A DNA stretch of 64,000 nucleotides from Rhizobium acidisoli (GTDB lineage: Bacteria; Pseudomonadota; Alphaproteobacteria; Rhizobiales; Rhizobiaceae), in contig NZ_CP035001.1 in NCBI RefSeq assembly GCF_002531755.2, positions 434,001 to 498,000 on the forward strand. The letters are read 5' to 3'. A program made the position numbers and the translations under genes. Shown one piece after another: positions 26,905 through 36,000 of the stretch. Positions within the stretch are counted from its first letter, which is position 1. Each line of letters begins with the position of its first letter. The notes below the pieces were generated by a model. That model saw nothing but the letters and a program-made list of their open reading frames with translations. It searched no databases and was not told where the DNA came from.

Positions 26905-28540
26905 CTGATGGCGCAGTTGGCGGCAAATGCCGCCGAAATCGCTGCGCTCAAAGCTGAGAAGGAAGCGCTCTCGCGACGGGTCGTCAAGCTGGAAGAAGAA
27001 CTGGCGCTCGCAAGGCTGCATCGATTTGCGCCGCGCAGCGAAAAGCACATTGACCGCCTCTTCAACGAAGCCGAAGAAGCCGCGGACGAGAGTGATCGTG
27101 ATTATGGCGACGGCGTTGCCGATCTCCCGGATACAGGCCTGCCAGCAGTCGATGGCGCCGTGGGTAAAAAGCGGGGCCGCAGACCTCTACCAGAAGACCT
27201 GCCGCGCGAGCGTGTCGAATACGACCTTCCCCACGATCAGAAGGCCTGTCCATGCTGCAACAGCCAAATGCATCGCATGGGCGAGGCCGTTACCGAGCAG
27301 CTCCATATCGAGGTCAAGGCAAAGGTCCTGCAGAATGTGCGGTTCAAGTACGCCTGCCGCCATTGCGACCGTACCGGGATCAACACGCCTGTCGTTATCG
27401 CATCGATGCCGCCGCAACCATTGCCGGGCAGCATTGCCACCGCCTCGACACTGGCTTTCGCGCTCGTCCACAAATACGTCGATGGAACGCCGCTCTACCG
27501 CGTGGCTCAGACATTCGAGCGTGCCGGCGTTCCGATCAGCCGAGGTGCTCTCGCTCACTGGGTGATTGGCTCGAGTGAGAAGCACCTGCATCGTATTTAT
27601 GACGCTCTGAAGCTGCGGCTTCGATCGCAGCCTCTTGTTCATGGCGATGAGACGACCGTTCAAGTCCTGAAAGAAAAGAACAAGGAAGCCACCAGCACGT
27701 CTTACATGTGGGCATACCGCAGCAGCGAGGACAGTGACGAGCCAATCGTGCTTCTCGATTATCAACCGGGCCGCGGTCAGGTCCACCCGCAGACCTTTCT
27801 CGGCGACTACCGCGGCATATTGGTGAGCGATGGCTATACAGCCTGGCGCACATTGCATGGCGCAACCCATGTCGGATGCATGGCTCATTCACGGCGGCGC
27901 TTTGTCGAGGCTCTCAAAACCAGGAAGAATGGAGGCGGACCGCCGGAGCAGGCGCTCCGCTTCTTCGAGCAGCTCTATCGGATCGAAAAGCAGGCACGAG
28001 AGAGCAAGCCCAACACCGGTGAAACGCAGGCCGATTGCGTTCGCCGTTTCCGGCAACAGCATAGCTTGCCTGTCCTGGCCGCACTCAAGTCATGGCTCGA
28101 CAATATCGCGCCAAAGGTCGTACCGGATACCAAGCTAGGCGATGCCGTGTCCTACACCCTGAACCAATGGGATTATCTGACGCGCTACACCAGCGACGGC
28201 ATGATGCCGATCGATAACAACATTCTGGAACGCGACATCAGAGTTTTTGCGACCGGAAGAAAATCTTGGCTGTTCAGCGATACCGCCGACGGAGCCAGGG
28301 CAAGCGCCGTGATCTACAGCCTGATGCTAACTTGCCGAGCCTGCGGCGTCGATCCGCTCTCCTGGCTGCGCCACGTGCTCACTGAGTTGCCTCAGCGCAA
28401 AGAAGCCGACGACATCGGCAACCTGCTGCCGTTCAACTTCTCCAAACCCTCCGCCGACTGATAGAGCCGGATATCGCTTCGCAAAAAGAGCCCGTTCGGA
28501 GATGCCGCCAACGTCAATGTGCATGGAAAATCGCGCTTAC
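26905..28540 (+). mobile_element. IS66 element copy 2, 5'-truncated by IS21
   Basis: It matches bases 18537-20172 of copy 1 (1636 bp each). The only difference noticed is one base near the right end (20165 against 28533). tnpA, tnpB and the first 11 codons of tnpC are missing. The right end CGCTTAC is intact. It forms a long direct repeat with copy 1. Confidence 0.92.
26908..28461 (+). pseudogene. tnpC: Truncated IS66 transposase TnpC
   Basis: Begins at the internal Met13 of TnpC (MAQLAANAAEIAALKAE) and then matches the full protein of copy 1 to the end (517 residues). The catalytic domains are complete, but the native start and the accessory genes are lost. Any expression would need an outside promoter, such as from IS21. 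It may still be translated. Confidence 0.85.
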
Positions 28541-28597
28541 GACTGATCGTCAGCGACTGTCATAGGATCGTGCCTTCAGAACTTCTCTAGATATCTA

Positions 28598-29382
28598 TTA
28601 GGCACCCGGCGCGGCGGCCTTATACAGTAAGGTGTCGCAATCGAGCGTGCCAGCTCTCTTTGTGAAGGAAGGTACAAATGACGGGTCAGCTTCGCGCATT
28701 TTGACAATCCAGAGCGCGAGAGTTCGGTCAACTTGGCAAGACTGTTTTGCGTAGTCGGTTGTCCAGGTGTCGAGGTCGCACTTGTCAGGTCCGCACGCGG
28801 CCGCCTTATCCATCAGGTCCAACAATTGGTTTGCAGCGCTTGCGGTTGCCGGGTCAGATTGCAAGAGAGCGGCAATCTTCTCCTGGCGTTGTGTTATCAG
28901 CTCCTTCTCGGAGCCAGGGCTCGACCGGTACGCGGCGACTCTGTGTTCGTGGGCGCGATCTGAGCGGCCTTGGTTTTCTCGGTAACGATGGACTGCAAGC
29001 GTTTCACATCCTCGAACATGTCACTGGACATTTTCTCTTCGAAGTCGATCTTCTGTTGGTGAGCAACTGCCGCTTTCTCTTGCTGTGCCGAACCAGGATC
29101 CAGAACGCTGCGCGTTGTCTGCCACACCGTGGAACCTGCCTCGACGATGTCGTTGAAATTTCCTGCAGCTCCGCCAACAATCACGAGAACTCCCGCGATT
29201 GTTGCGAGTTTACGGCGGCTAAACCGGCTCGAAAAAAAAGCCGCGTGAAAGACCCGGCTTCGAAAATCGGGATCGATGAATATCTGTTTAGCGTACCCCC
29301 ACCCCCTGGCAAACATCCGGAACGCCGGGTCGATGAACATTGCCTTCTTGTTAATCTGAGCACTGGGAACGTTAGATGCCAT
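28598..29382 (-). pseudogene. Membrane-anchored unknown protein, frameshifted
   Basis: The first frame (29382 down to 28897) starts MASNVPSAQINKKAMFIDPA after GGGAG. It has a membrane helix (LATIAGVLVIVGGAAGNF) preceded by basic residues and a near-duplicate phrase FIDPAFRMFARG / FIDPDFRSRVF. At about 28950 a second frame takes over with ELITQRQEKIAALLQSDPATASAANQL and ends at 28598 in a cysteine-containing domain (ACGPDKCDLDTW, SCQVDRT). Both halves look natural, so one indel has split one gene. Topology: short cytoplasmic N-terminus and a large periplasmic coiled-coil part. Function unknown. Confidence 0.55.
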
Positions 29383-29653
29383 TTGGGATCTCCCACCAAG
29401 CGGTGCGTTTTCATTGCGCCGCACCCCAGCGCGTATGCCTACCCATAATAATGTAAGGAACGCCGGGCGTCCCATTCAATATTTGTCAAATACAATTTCT
29501 TGGAGGCGAGAGAATGACAGTAGTGTAAGTGTTTTCAATGGACTGGCTGTTGCTTGCGATTGAGTAATCACAAGTAATTAGTCGCAACCTGTATATTGCA
29601 GGTTGCATTCCGATCAAATGCTTCGCATTCTTCGTACTTTTACGGAGGGGACG

Positions 29654-30688
29654 ATGTTTAGACTTCTTGCGATTATAACGACGGCAGGATTGTTGGCTGG
29701 GTGCACTGCGGCCCCTCCCTTCGATTTGGCTGTCAGCGACAAAACATACGGCGCACCAATCATGCGGATCGCTTCAACCATGGCGAACCTCAAGTGCGAG
29801 CTTTGGACGGCCGCTAACGATAAGGAACCTATGCCTCAGTTCGAAACCGACATCCCGTTGAAGAAGGAAGATCACAAGCCACCGGAGCCATGGCGGGTCT
29901 TTAATCTCCAGAACATCTTTCGAGCTATCGAATATGTCGGCGAGGTTCAGCTTATGGTCGACGCTGAGCAGACAACGGGCAGTAGCCCCTCGTTATCCTT
30001 CCCCGGTCTTGGCTCTGCGGCTCGTCCTTTGACGATCGGTCTGGATGCGAGCGTCAGCGAAAAGGGCCATCGTGCTAATACCACATACCATTCAGTCGAC
30101 TTCGAACGTCTAGTCAAAGGGACGGCACGGGAGCAGAGCACTGCGACCCCCCCAACATTGCCATGTGGAAGGGGGGCAGAACTATCCGGGCCACTGGGGA
30201 TTAAAGACAATCTTCAAATGGGGATCGTCGCATCCAAGATGAACGACCTCTCGGTCTGGCCAAGGAACGCGTCGAACTCGGGCGTCGCGCCTGACGCAGG
30301 GGTCGGAGGGGAATACACTGTCGGTCAAATCCATGCCGTCATCGACTTCACCACCACCACTTCCATAAGTGGTGGCCCCAATTGGGAGCTGACACACTTT
30401 GTGGGACCAAATTCCGGAGAGGGACTGTTCAATCACAAGCGACAAGCATTGAACCAGGTATCGTTCACGTTTCTGCCGATCTGCATCAGGGACTCTTTCA
30501 AGGGCGTAAAAGTTGGTAAACGCTGGGAGTATACCCCTGCCCTGCCACAGGGAACTCCGGGATGGGCGAACTATCTGCCGCCCTGCTCAGCGCCGGAAGT
30601 GCGGCGCAGCAAAGCCGCCGCTCTTGGCGCCGCCCATACGACCAACATTCAATCACTGGACAACGTCATTCGGCTACGGTCCTTCTAG
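29654..30688 (+). CDS. Predicted lipoprotein of unknown function
   Basis: A 344-residue protein. Its signal peptide ends in the lipobox LLAGC, so it should be lipid-anchored in the periplasm or outer membrane. AGGGG lies just before the ATG, which decides the start over upstream codons. The mature part is soluble, with few recognisable motifs. The C-terminal part contains SFTFLPICIRDSFKGV. It is divergent from the frameshifted membrane protein at 28.6-29.4 kb, so the two may form an envelope-associated pair. No family recognised. Confidence 0.65.
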   Translation: MFRLLAIITTAGLLAGCTAAPPFDLAVSDKTYGAPIMRIASTMANLKCELWTAANDKEPMPQFETDIPLKKEDHKPPEPWRVFNLQNIFRAIEYVGEVQLMVDAEQTTGSSPSLSFPGLGSAARPLTIGLDASVSEKGHRANTTYHSVDFERLVKGTAREQSTATPPTLPCGRGAELSGPLGIKDNLQMGIVASKMNDLSVWPRNASNSGVAPDAGVGGEYTVGQIHAVIDFTTTTSISGGPNWELTHFVGPNSGEGLFNHKRQALNQVSFTFLPICIRDSFKGVKVGKRWEYTPALPQGTPGWANYLPPCSAPEVRRSKAAALGAAHTTNIQSLDNVIRLRSF

Positions 30689-31110
30689 GGACGCGTTCGC
30701 CGACGGCAGTTAGAGCGTTGGCCCCACAGCAGCTTGCTTCGTACTGGTCTGTTCTTCGCGAAAGGGTCGGTGACTATTCGTGTGGATACGCGAGGTCTCC
30801 TCTTCGCGCTCTTGGCAGGGATCATCACGACTGTCCCACGAAGCTTATGTTCTCGTTGCGGATCTGCATACTAACGATCGATCCGCCCACCTTTCGTAAG
30901 ATAATCGCGCCCCTTTTCGGATACAGTCTCGCCGGAAATGTTGAGGGAGAAGAAGTCTCGCCAAGCTGTACGCGCAGCTGTCCGGCAGCCCGAAGCTTTT
31001 CAAGGGGTCCCGGTAGGGACGATGGTTGCCATCGCAATCGCTCCACGATCGGAAGTTTTCGATAATCCAGGCGGCCACTCCGACCGACGAATCGGACAGT
31101 CCGTCATAAT
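30689..31110. other. No firm gene
   Basis: A leftward frame at 30825-31046 (RVQLGETSSPSTFPARLYPK...) looks protein-like but has no good start. It may be a remnant. Nothing else is supported. Confidence 0.35.
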
Positions 31111-31148
31111 GCGGGGATCAGGATGAGACGTCTCATCCTGATCCCCGC
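31111..31148. repeat. Perfect 38-bp palindrome
   Basis: GCGGGGATCAGGATGAGAC (31111-31129) is followed directly by its exact inverse complement (31130-31148) with no spacer. No T-run follows on either strand, so it is not a standard terminator. It could be a recombination or binding site, or two abutting element ends. Confidence 0.85.
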
Positions 31149-31269
31149 GCTATAGCGATCGGCAACAAAGTGCCGATTTCGCTTATGAACGGCTCCTCGG
31201 CACCCCCGCCGAGCTGAGCCAATAATCCCGGAAATTCCAGCTCCCGCTGGCCCAAAATCGGGGAGCACC

Positions 31270-31322
31270 TCACAAACCGCTGGAGCGAACTCAAAGCTGG
31301 ATAAAACCTGGGGGCAAGGTCA
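31270..31322 (+). mobile_element. IS3-family right-end remnant
   Basis: The last codons NRWSELKAG and the following bases to GGGGGCAAGGTCA nearly match the end at 16887-16932. No other part of the element is present. Confidence 0.55.
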
Positions 31323-31583
31323 AAACCACTGCGAGCAGGACGAAAGCCGAAGCGAACCTGACCAGGATTACAACGTTCGCCCACCTATGGCCGCCTTGAA
31401 CGGAATCGAACTAACAACCACGTCGTTACGAGAACTATGTATCTGAAATTCTTCGGTGGCGGATTTTGGCTCGATGAATGACCGATTGGGGGCCGAAAGC
31501 GGACTGTCGACTCGCCAGAGACGATTCAAAAGAGCATACATCCACCCGCTTCGCATGTTGCGCTATGCTCTCGGCTTCTTTCG

Positions 31584-33135
31584 TCAGATGGTCTGAGCGA
31601 TCAGCGTGTTAATCGGGGTGTGCCCGCCCCAGGCCCGCTTGCAAGTCTTGCGCTCCACCGCGGTGAGGTATTTCGCTGAAAACAGTATCGCGCTGCGCAC
31701 GTAGTCGGAGGGCTCGTCCTCGTAAGAGGTGCGCACCGTCCGCTTTTGCTGCGCCACGCCGTGCTTCGCGGCGAAAATGGCAGCCATAGCGCGTGTCTCC
31801 TTCGCGACCCTGCGGTTCTGGAGCCACTGAAGGGCCGTATTCACCGTCGGGCGGCTGACATTCCTTGCCCTGACAAGCGCGGCCAGAAGGAACATCCGCT
31901 GGTAGTCGGACACGGTGTCGTCCGCCACCAGTTCTTCCAACGCGCCGACTACATCCTGGCTCGTCCGGACGAACGTGGAAATGTAGGAAAAGTACAGCCG
32001 TGTCTGGTGCGGCTTGTCCTTCAGCTTTCCGAGCACGTGCTCGACGGCGCTTTCTGATTGGGCAGAGCGCAGGATGGGAAGGCAGAACTTCTCGATTTGG
32101 TCCTCCTGGTTGGCGTAGTCGCCGATGTTGTCCATCAGACGCTCGACGGCAGCGTTCTCAAGCTGATCCTCGTCGTCGTTGCCTGCTTCTGCCTCGTCTT
32201 CCTCGTCTTCCCACTCGACCTCAAAGCCGTACGGGCTGGCGCGATTGTAGGTGTCATCATCCTCGATTTCCTCGCGGATTTCGTCGAACAGCCGGTCGAT
32301 CGCAGTCTCTTCCTGGATGACCTCGTGGGCTGGCATGATCTTGGACTTGTATTCGTTGAGGTGCAGGCCGTCTTTGCGCAGCGTTTCGATAAGTTCAGCG
32401 AGGCCCTGGCGGGCCTCCGCTTCGGACGCGAAACCCATGTAGATGTCGTCTACGTAGCGCGCCGACATAATCTCGGCGAGCTCGCAGTAAGCGTCGAAGT
32501 CGGAGAGGAAGAAGTTGCCGAGCGCGTCGGAAGGATACACACCCTGGACGATGCCGAACGAGTTTCGCTCGCGAAACGCCAGCATCATTTCTTCCAGCAG
32601 GCTTACAAACTCCGGAGCGCAGCCGGCCGCCGACATCAGATTCACGAGGGTGCTGCGGCAGCCGCTCGAAGTAGTTCGAGATATCCGCCTTCAGTATGAA
32701 ATCGCTATCCCCGCAGATTTCGGCGACCCGCTCCTGGAATCGTTCCCAAGATTGGTGGTTGGGAACGAACATCTGTCCTTCCTCTTCCGACGGAACGTGG
32801 CTGAATGAACGGCTGCGGTCCTGGCCCCCTTCCAGCTGCTGCATGGCATTGTCAACGAGAGCTTGGTACATGAAGCGGTCGGCGGGCCTGAGGATGCTTC
32901 CGGGTCGCGTGAAAAAGCGCTCCTTCGGCACGCTCATGGTGATAGGCAGTTCGGGCTGGTAAGTCCCCGCGCGCAGTTGCTGCTTGACCTGCTCCCACAG
33001 CTCTTCGCCAGCGTGGCTGAAGATCGCGTTGTAGTGGGGGGCCAGGATGAAGTCGCTGCGAATGTCCGCCTTCACGTGAGCGATGACGCTCTCGTGGTCA
33101 AATTGCGCGATGATCCTTCTATCCAATCCGGGCAT
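31584..33135 (-). pseudogene. Antiviral-type reverse transcriptase, split by a 2-nt frameshift
   Basis: The first frame starts MPGLDRRIIAQFDHESV after GGGGAAG and includes ILRPADRFMYQALVDN (fingers) and palm motif A ILKADISNYF (D151). After LPQH the phase changes. The next frame continues TLVNLMSAAGCAPEF, motif B GIVQGVYPSDALGNFF and motif C ARYVDDIYMGF, then a helical C-terminal domain to 31584. The junction reads CACC where CACACC would keep phase, so 2 nt appear lost near 32650. Repaired length about 517 residues. It resembles Abi/unknown-group RTs involved in phage defence; no maturase domain is present. Class not assignable by eye. Confidence 0.8.
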
Positions 33136-33470
33136 CTTAACTTCCCCAGGTTGACCTGGGTCGATACACGTTGAATGCTGGCGAGTCCATCCTGCCCACG
33201 CATTGGTTGATTTGCGCTTGAGAGTTCCGCTAAGTCTGGTTCCGGGTACGAAGCCGGGCATTGTGAACGACGGCAATGGGGCGAAGCATGCGGCCCGCGC
33301 TTGGCCGCGACGTCACTGTTAAAGACGACAACCCACAGCCTAAAAAATCGGATCGGTTCACGTGAAGAGGATAAGAACCGCCGGCCCCTAGTCCAACTAG
33401 CTAAGCTATTGAAAAATATCACCGCCCTACGCCGGGCCAGCTCAAGTCATCGTCCTTCACTCGATAGTCG
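33136..33470. other. Upstream region of the reverse transcriptase gene
   Basis: About 335 bp with no gene. It holds the RT promoter region. Some defence RTs use a neighbouring non-coding RNA, but no structured RNA was evident here. Confidence 0.35.
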
Positions 33471-34460
33471 TCAGAGGAAAATGTTATTGCCGACGTCCAT
33501 AAACGACGCGAAGCCAAGATGACTTTCGAGATGAATTTTCACCAGGTAATTGCCATCTTGAAGCTGCGCAGGAAACCGCCAGCTCGTTGACGGCAGGGGT
33601 GGTCGCGCTGGGCTTGCGAGATTTCGGTAATCGACGCGCTTTACCCCGTCAGACGACCAAACTTCGACATGGATATCGATGGGTGCGTAATCCTGGCGAG
33701 GGCTCAACTGCGCAATGACGCCATCACGCGCAATCGCGACTTTTTCGACGTAAACGAAACGCTTGTCGAATACGAGCAGGTCATCAGATACCAGCACGCG
33801 GTCACGCCAACCGTTGGCGTCAGGTCCGAGCATATGGAGGAGCGTCGATGCCTCTGCATCTGTCCTGCAGTAAATCCACTGCAAGGTTTGAGCCAATGGC
33901 ATCGGCGAAGCCACCAAAACCTCCGCACAGCGGTGATCAATGATCGAACGATCACCTGCGATATCGCCTTCATGATAGACCTTGTCGAAGGGTATCGACG
34001 AGAAATAGGCTTCGGTATCACCCACGGAAGCAGACGCGAGCTGCATGTTTCGGTCGCTGAAGCACACACCATCTTGAAGAAGGACGCTCCGAGCGTCGAA
34101 AACGAACATGATCAGGATGGGGGCATGGGCGTTCTCGCCATGGGCGCACTCGCCATGCTTACGGATGCCCTCGATATGCCATTGCGTCGGAGTACGCGGC
34201 CGGAAATAGATCCGACCGAACTCGTGTGCATGGTTGCGTGCGTCGATCACGCCGACGCCGGCGACATCCCTCACCCGTACATTCTGGGCGTCGTTTCTCG
34301 ACCGGAGATTCCCGTCTCGCAGAATTGCCACCGCGTTTTCGATTGGCGCATGATGAAAAAGCCTTGCCGGCCACCGACCACGATAGGGTCGGTAGCTCGC
34401 CGCCAGAGTTGCCGACCAAGCGGTGATATGGCTGTCTACAAAAGCACCGCTCAGTGCCAT
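33471..34460 (-). CDS. darT: DarT-like DNA ADP-ribosyltransferase toxin
   Basis: A 329-residue protein. The N-terminal 200 residues match the DarT/DUF4433 fold: LFHHAPIENAVAILRDGNLRSR (NAD-binding His), IYFRPRTPTQWH, and the late IDHRCAEVLVASPMPL with catalytic-type Glu180. DarT attaches ADP-ribose to thymidine in single-stranded DNA and blocks replication, including of phage. The C-terminal 110 residues are an extension not typical of the minimal toxin. It overlaps the darG stop by 10 nt, so it is coupled to the antitoxin. Intact. Confidence 0.8.
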   Translation of the reverse strand: MALSGAFVDSHITAWSATLAASYRPYRGRWPARLFHHAPIENAVAILRDGNLRSRNDAQNVRVRDVAGVGVIDARNHAHEFGRIYFRPRTPTQWHIEGIRKHGECAHGENAHAPILIMFVFDARSVLLQDGVCFSDRNMQLASASVGDTEAYFSSIPFDKVYHEGDIAGDRSIIDHRCAEVLVASPMPLAQTLQWIYCRTDAEASTLLHMLGPDANGWRDRVLVSDDLLVFDKRFVYVEKVAIARDGVIAQLSPRQDYAPIDIHVEVWSSDGVKRVDYRNLASPARPPLPSTSWRFPAQLQDGNYLVKIHLESHLGFASFMDVGNNIFL

Positions 34461-35362
34461 TGCAGAGTCATCTGTTCGGTTGACCTCGCATCGGCTGGGG
34501 CAATGCTCGTTGCCGGCTGGGCCAGTTCAAGTGCCAGCTCGGATGCCGCGTCGCCAAAGCGCTGTATTTCGATGAGGCGGACGAATGGTAGCAGTGAGAG
34601 AAGCGATATCAGCGCGCTCCCGCTTTCGAAGGCCGCCCACCCGGCCTTCTCTTGTGTGAGAAAGCCTCTCTGGAGGGAAACCCAGATGCCCCAGAGGTCT
34701 TCGGCGTCGAACGCCCACTCGACATCCCGCGTCGATAGCCGGAGTTCGGTCCCGTCATATTCAGCGCTGAGCCGTTCGTGCGAGCTCAGGTCGATGAAAT
34801 TCGGTCCGGCGAGCTCGATGGCACGCGGGAGCATCGACAGAAACTCGGTGTACGAGGGTGCCGTATCGATCTGACTTGCCAAAGCAGATGGTATGTGCTC
34901 CAGGTGTTCAGGCAAGCCGATCTTCTTATCGAAGTCGTGAACGAAGATCTGGATTTTCAGGGGGGCTAGATAGTGCTCCATGACCGGCCGCACGTTATCC
35001 CAGTTAAGCCCTCCATTGCCGCAACCCAGACGCGGAAACGAGATCTCTCGGATACCGAGCTCGGAGAATCCACTCACGAACTTCTGAAGGCCCTGCTCGA
35101 TCCATTCGAGTTTCGACGGATTGCGCCAATGATCCTTCGTCGGAAAGTTCAGTACCCATTGGGTCGATCCTTTCCAAAGCCACAGCTTTCCTGGCCGAAG
35201 GAGCTTTTGCTCGCAGATCCTGCGATATGCCGCATACATCTGCGGCTCGCGGTTCCGGAACTCCTTTGCGATTCCTTTACCCATGACTCCAACGCAATTC
35301 ACCGTGTTGACCAGTGTCTGGGCGGAGGACTCGAGCAGGCTGGTTCGACGGTAGATCAACAT
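34451..35362 (-). CDS. darG: DarG-like macrodomain antitoxin
   Basis: A 303-residue protein. The N-terminal macrodomain (1-150) has NTVNCVGVMGKGIAKEFRN (ADP-ribose binding, Lys29 in the catalytic-lysine position) and FPRLGCGNGGLNW, as in DarG, which removes ADP-ribose from DNA. The C-terminal half differs from known short versions and probably binds DarT. The start MLIYRRTSLLES is the family start; the frame is open 38 codons upstream. Gene order is antitoxin then toxin. Intact. Confidence 0.82.
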   Translation of the reverse strand: MLIYRRTSLLESSAQTLVNTVNCVGVMGKGIAKEFRNREPQMYAAYRRICEQKLLRPGKLWLWKGSTQWVLNFPTKDHWRNPSKLEWIEQGLQKFVSGFSELGIREISFPRLGCGNGGLNWDNVRPVMEHYLAPLKIQIFVHDFDKKIGLPEHLEHIPSALASQIDTAPSYTEFLSMLPRAIELAGPNFIDLSSHERLSAEYDGTELRLSTRDVEWAFDAEDLWGIWVSLQRGFLTQEKAGWAAFESGSALISLLSLLPFVRLIEIQRFGDAASELALELAQPATSIAPADARSTEQMTLQWH

Positions 35363-36000
35363 AGCGTTCGCCGCTTTCCTTCCAATAATCTCGCGAACAT
35401 AGGTAGAACGAAAACGCGTCGATGTGAAGACGTAGACGGCAAATGGCGTCGAAATCGAAGAGACGCCCTGCAACACCTTGAGAGGATGAAACTCTGTTGT
35501 CCCGACCAGCTCAAGTGGGTGCCCGCTGAGCGCTTACTTAACTCACATAGAAGAGGATGTTAAATTTCGGCAGCATTTCTCCACTTCGCGCTAAACCGGC
35601 CAATGCAACTCAGGGGAGTGACTTTACAAGGTTACTCGCTGTGGAAGTAGTTCTCGTCGAACCGCAAAGGTGGATCAATTTGAGCGCAGAACGACAACCA
35701 TCCGATTATCAGAGGTATCCACCTGTCCAGATCACCCTTCAGCAATCAACCCGTAATCCCAGCCGATACGGTCGCGGATCACGCGATGGTATCAGCCTTC
35801 GTGAAGACGCCGGTGAACTGCTGTTCGCCAAGGCAACCGAGTGCATCCGCACCGAGCATCCGCTGGCATGGCTTTGCTTTCTGAGCCTGCGTAACGATCA
35901 TATGCAATAATATCAACGTCTTTCGACAGCCAATCGTTCAAATTCTATCAGGATACACTTACACAATTTATTTTGACGTGTAGTCTGCGGCGATGCTCCG
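35363..36000. other. Divergent intergenic region between darG and the SIR2 gene
   Basis: About 640 bp. A rightward frame at 35557-35910 has protein-like patches (ECIRTEHPLAWLCFLSLR) but no ribosome site or known family. It probably holds the promoters of both operons. The last 100 bp are AT-rich. Confidence 0.35.

Noticed and set aside
31584..33135. Retron or diversity-generating RT
   Set aside because: No msr/msd-like repeats, template/variable repeat pair or maturase domain was seen; the helical C-terminus fits Abi/unknown-group RTs better.
33669..34874. Rightward 401-codon frame
   Set aside because: Antisense to darT and darG, which carry recognisable catalytic motifs.
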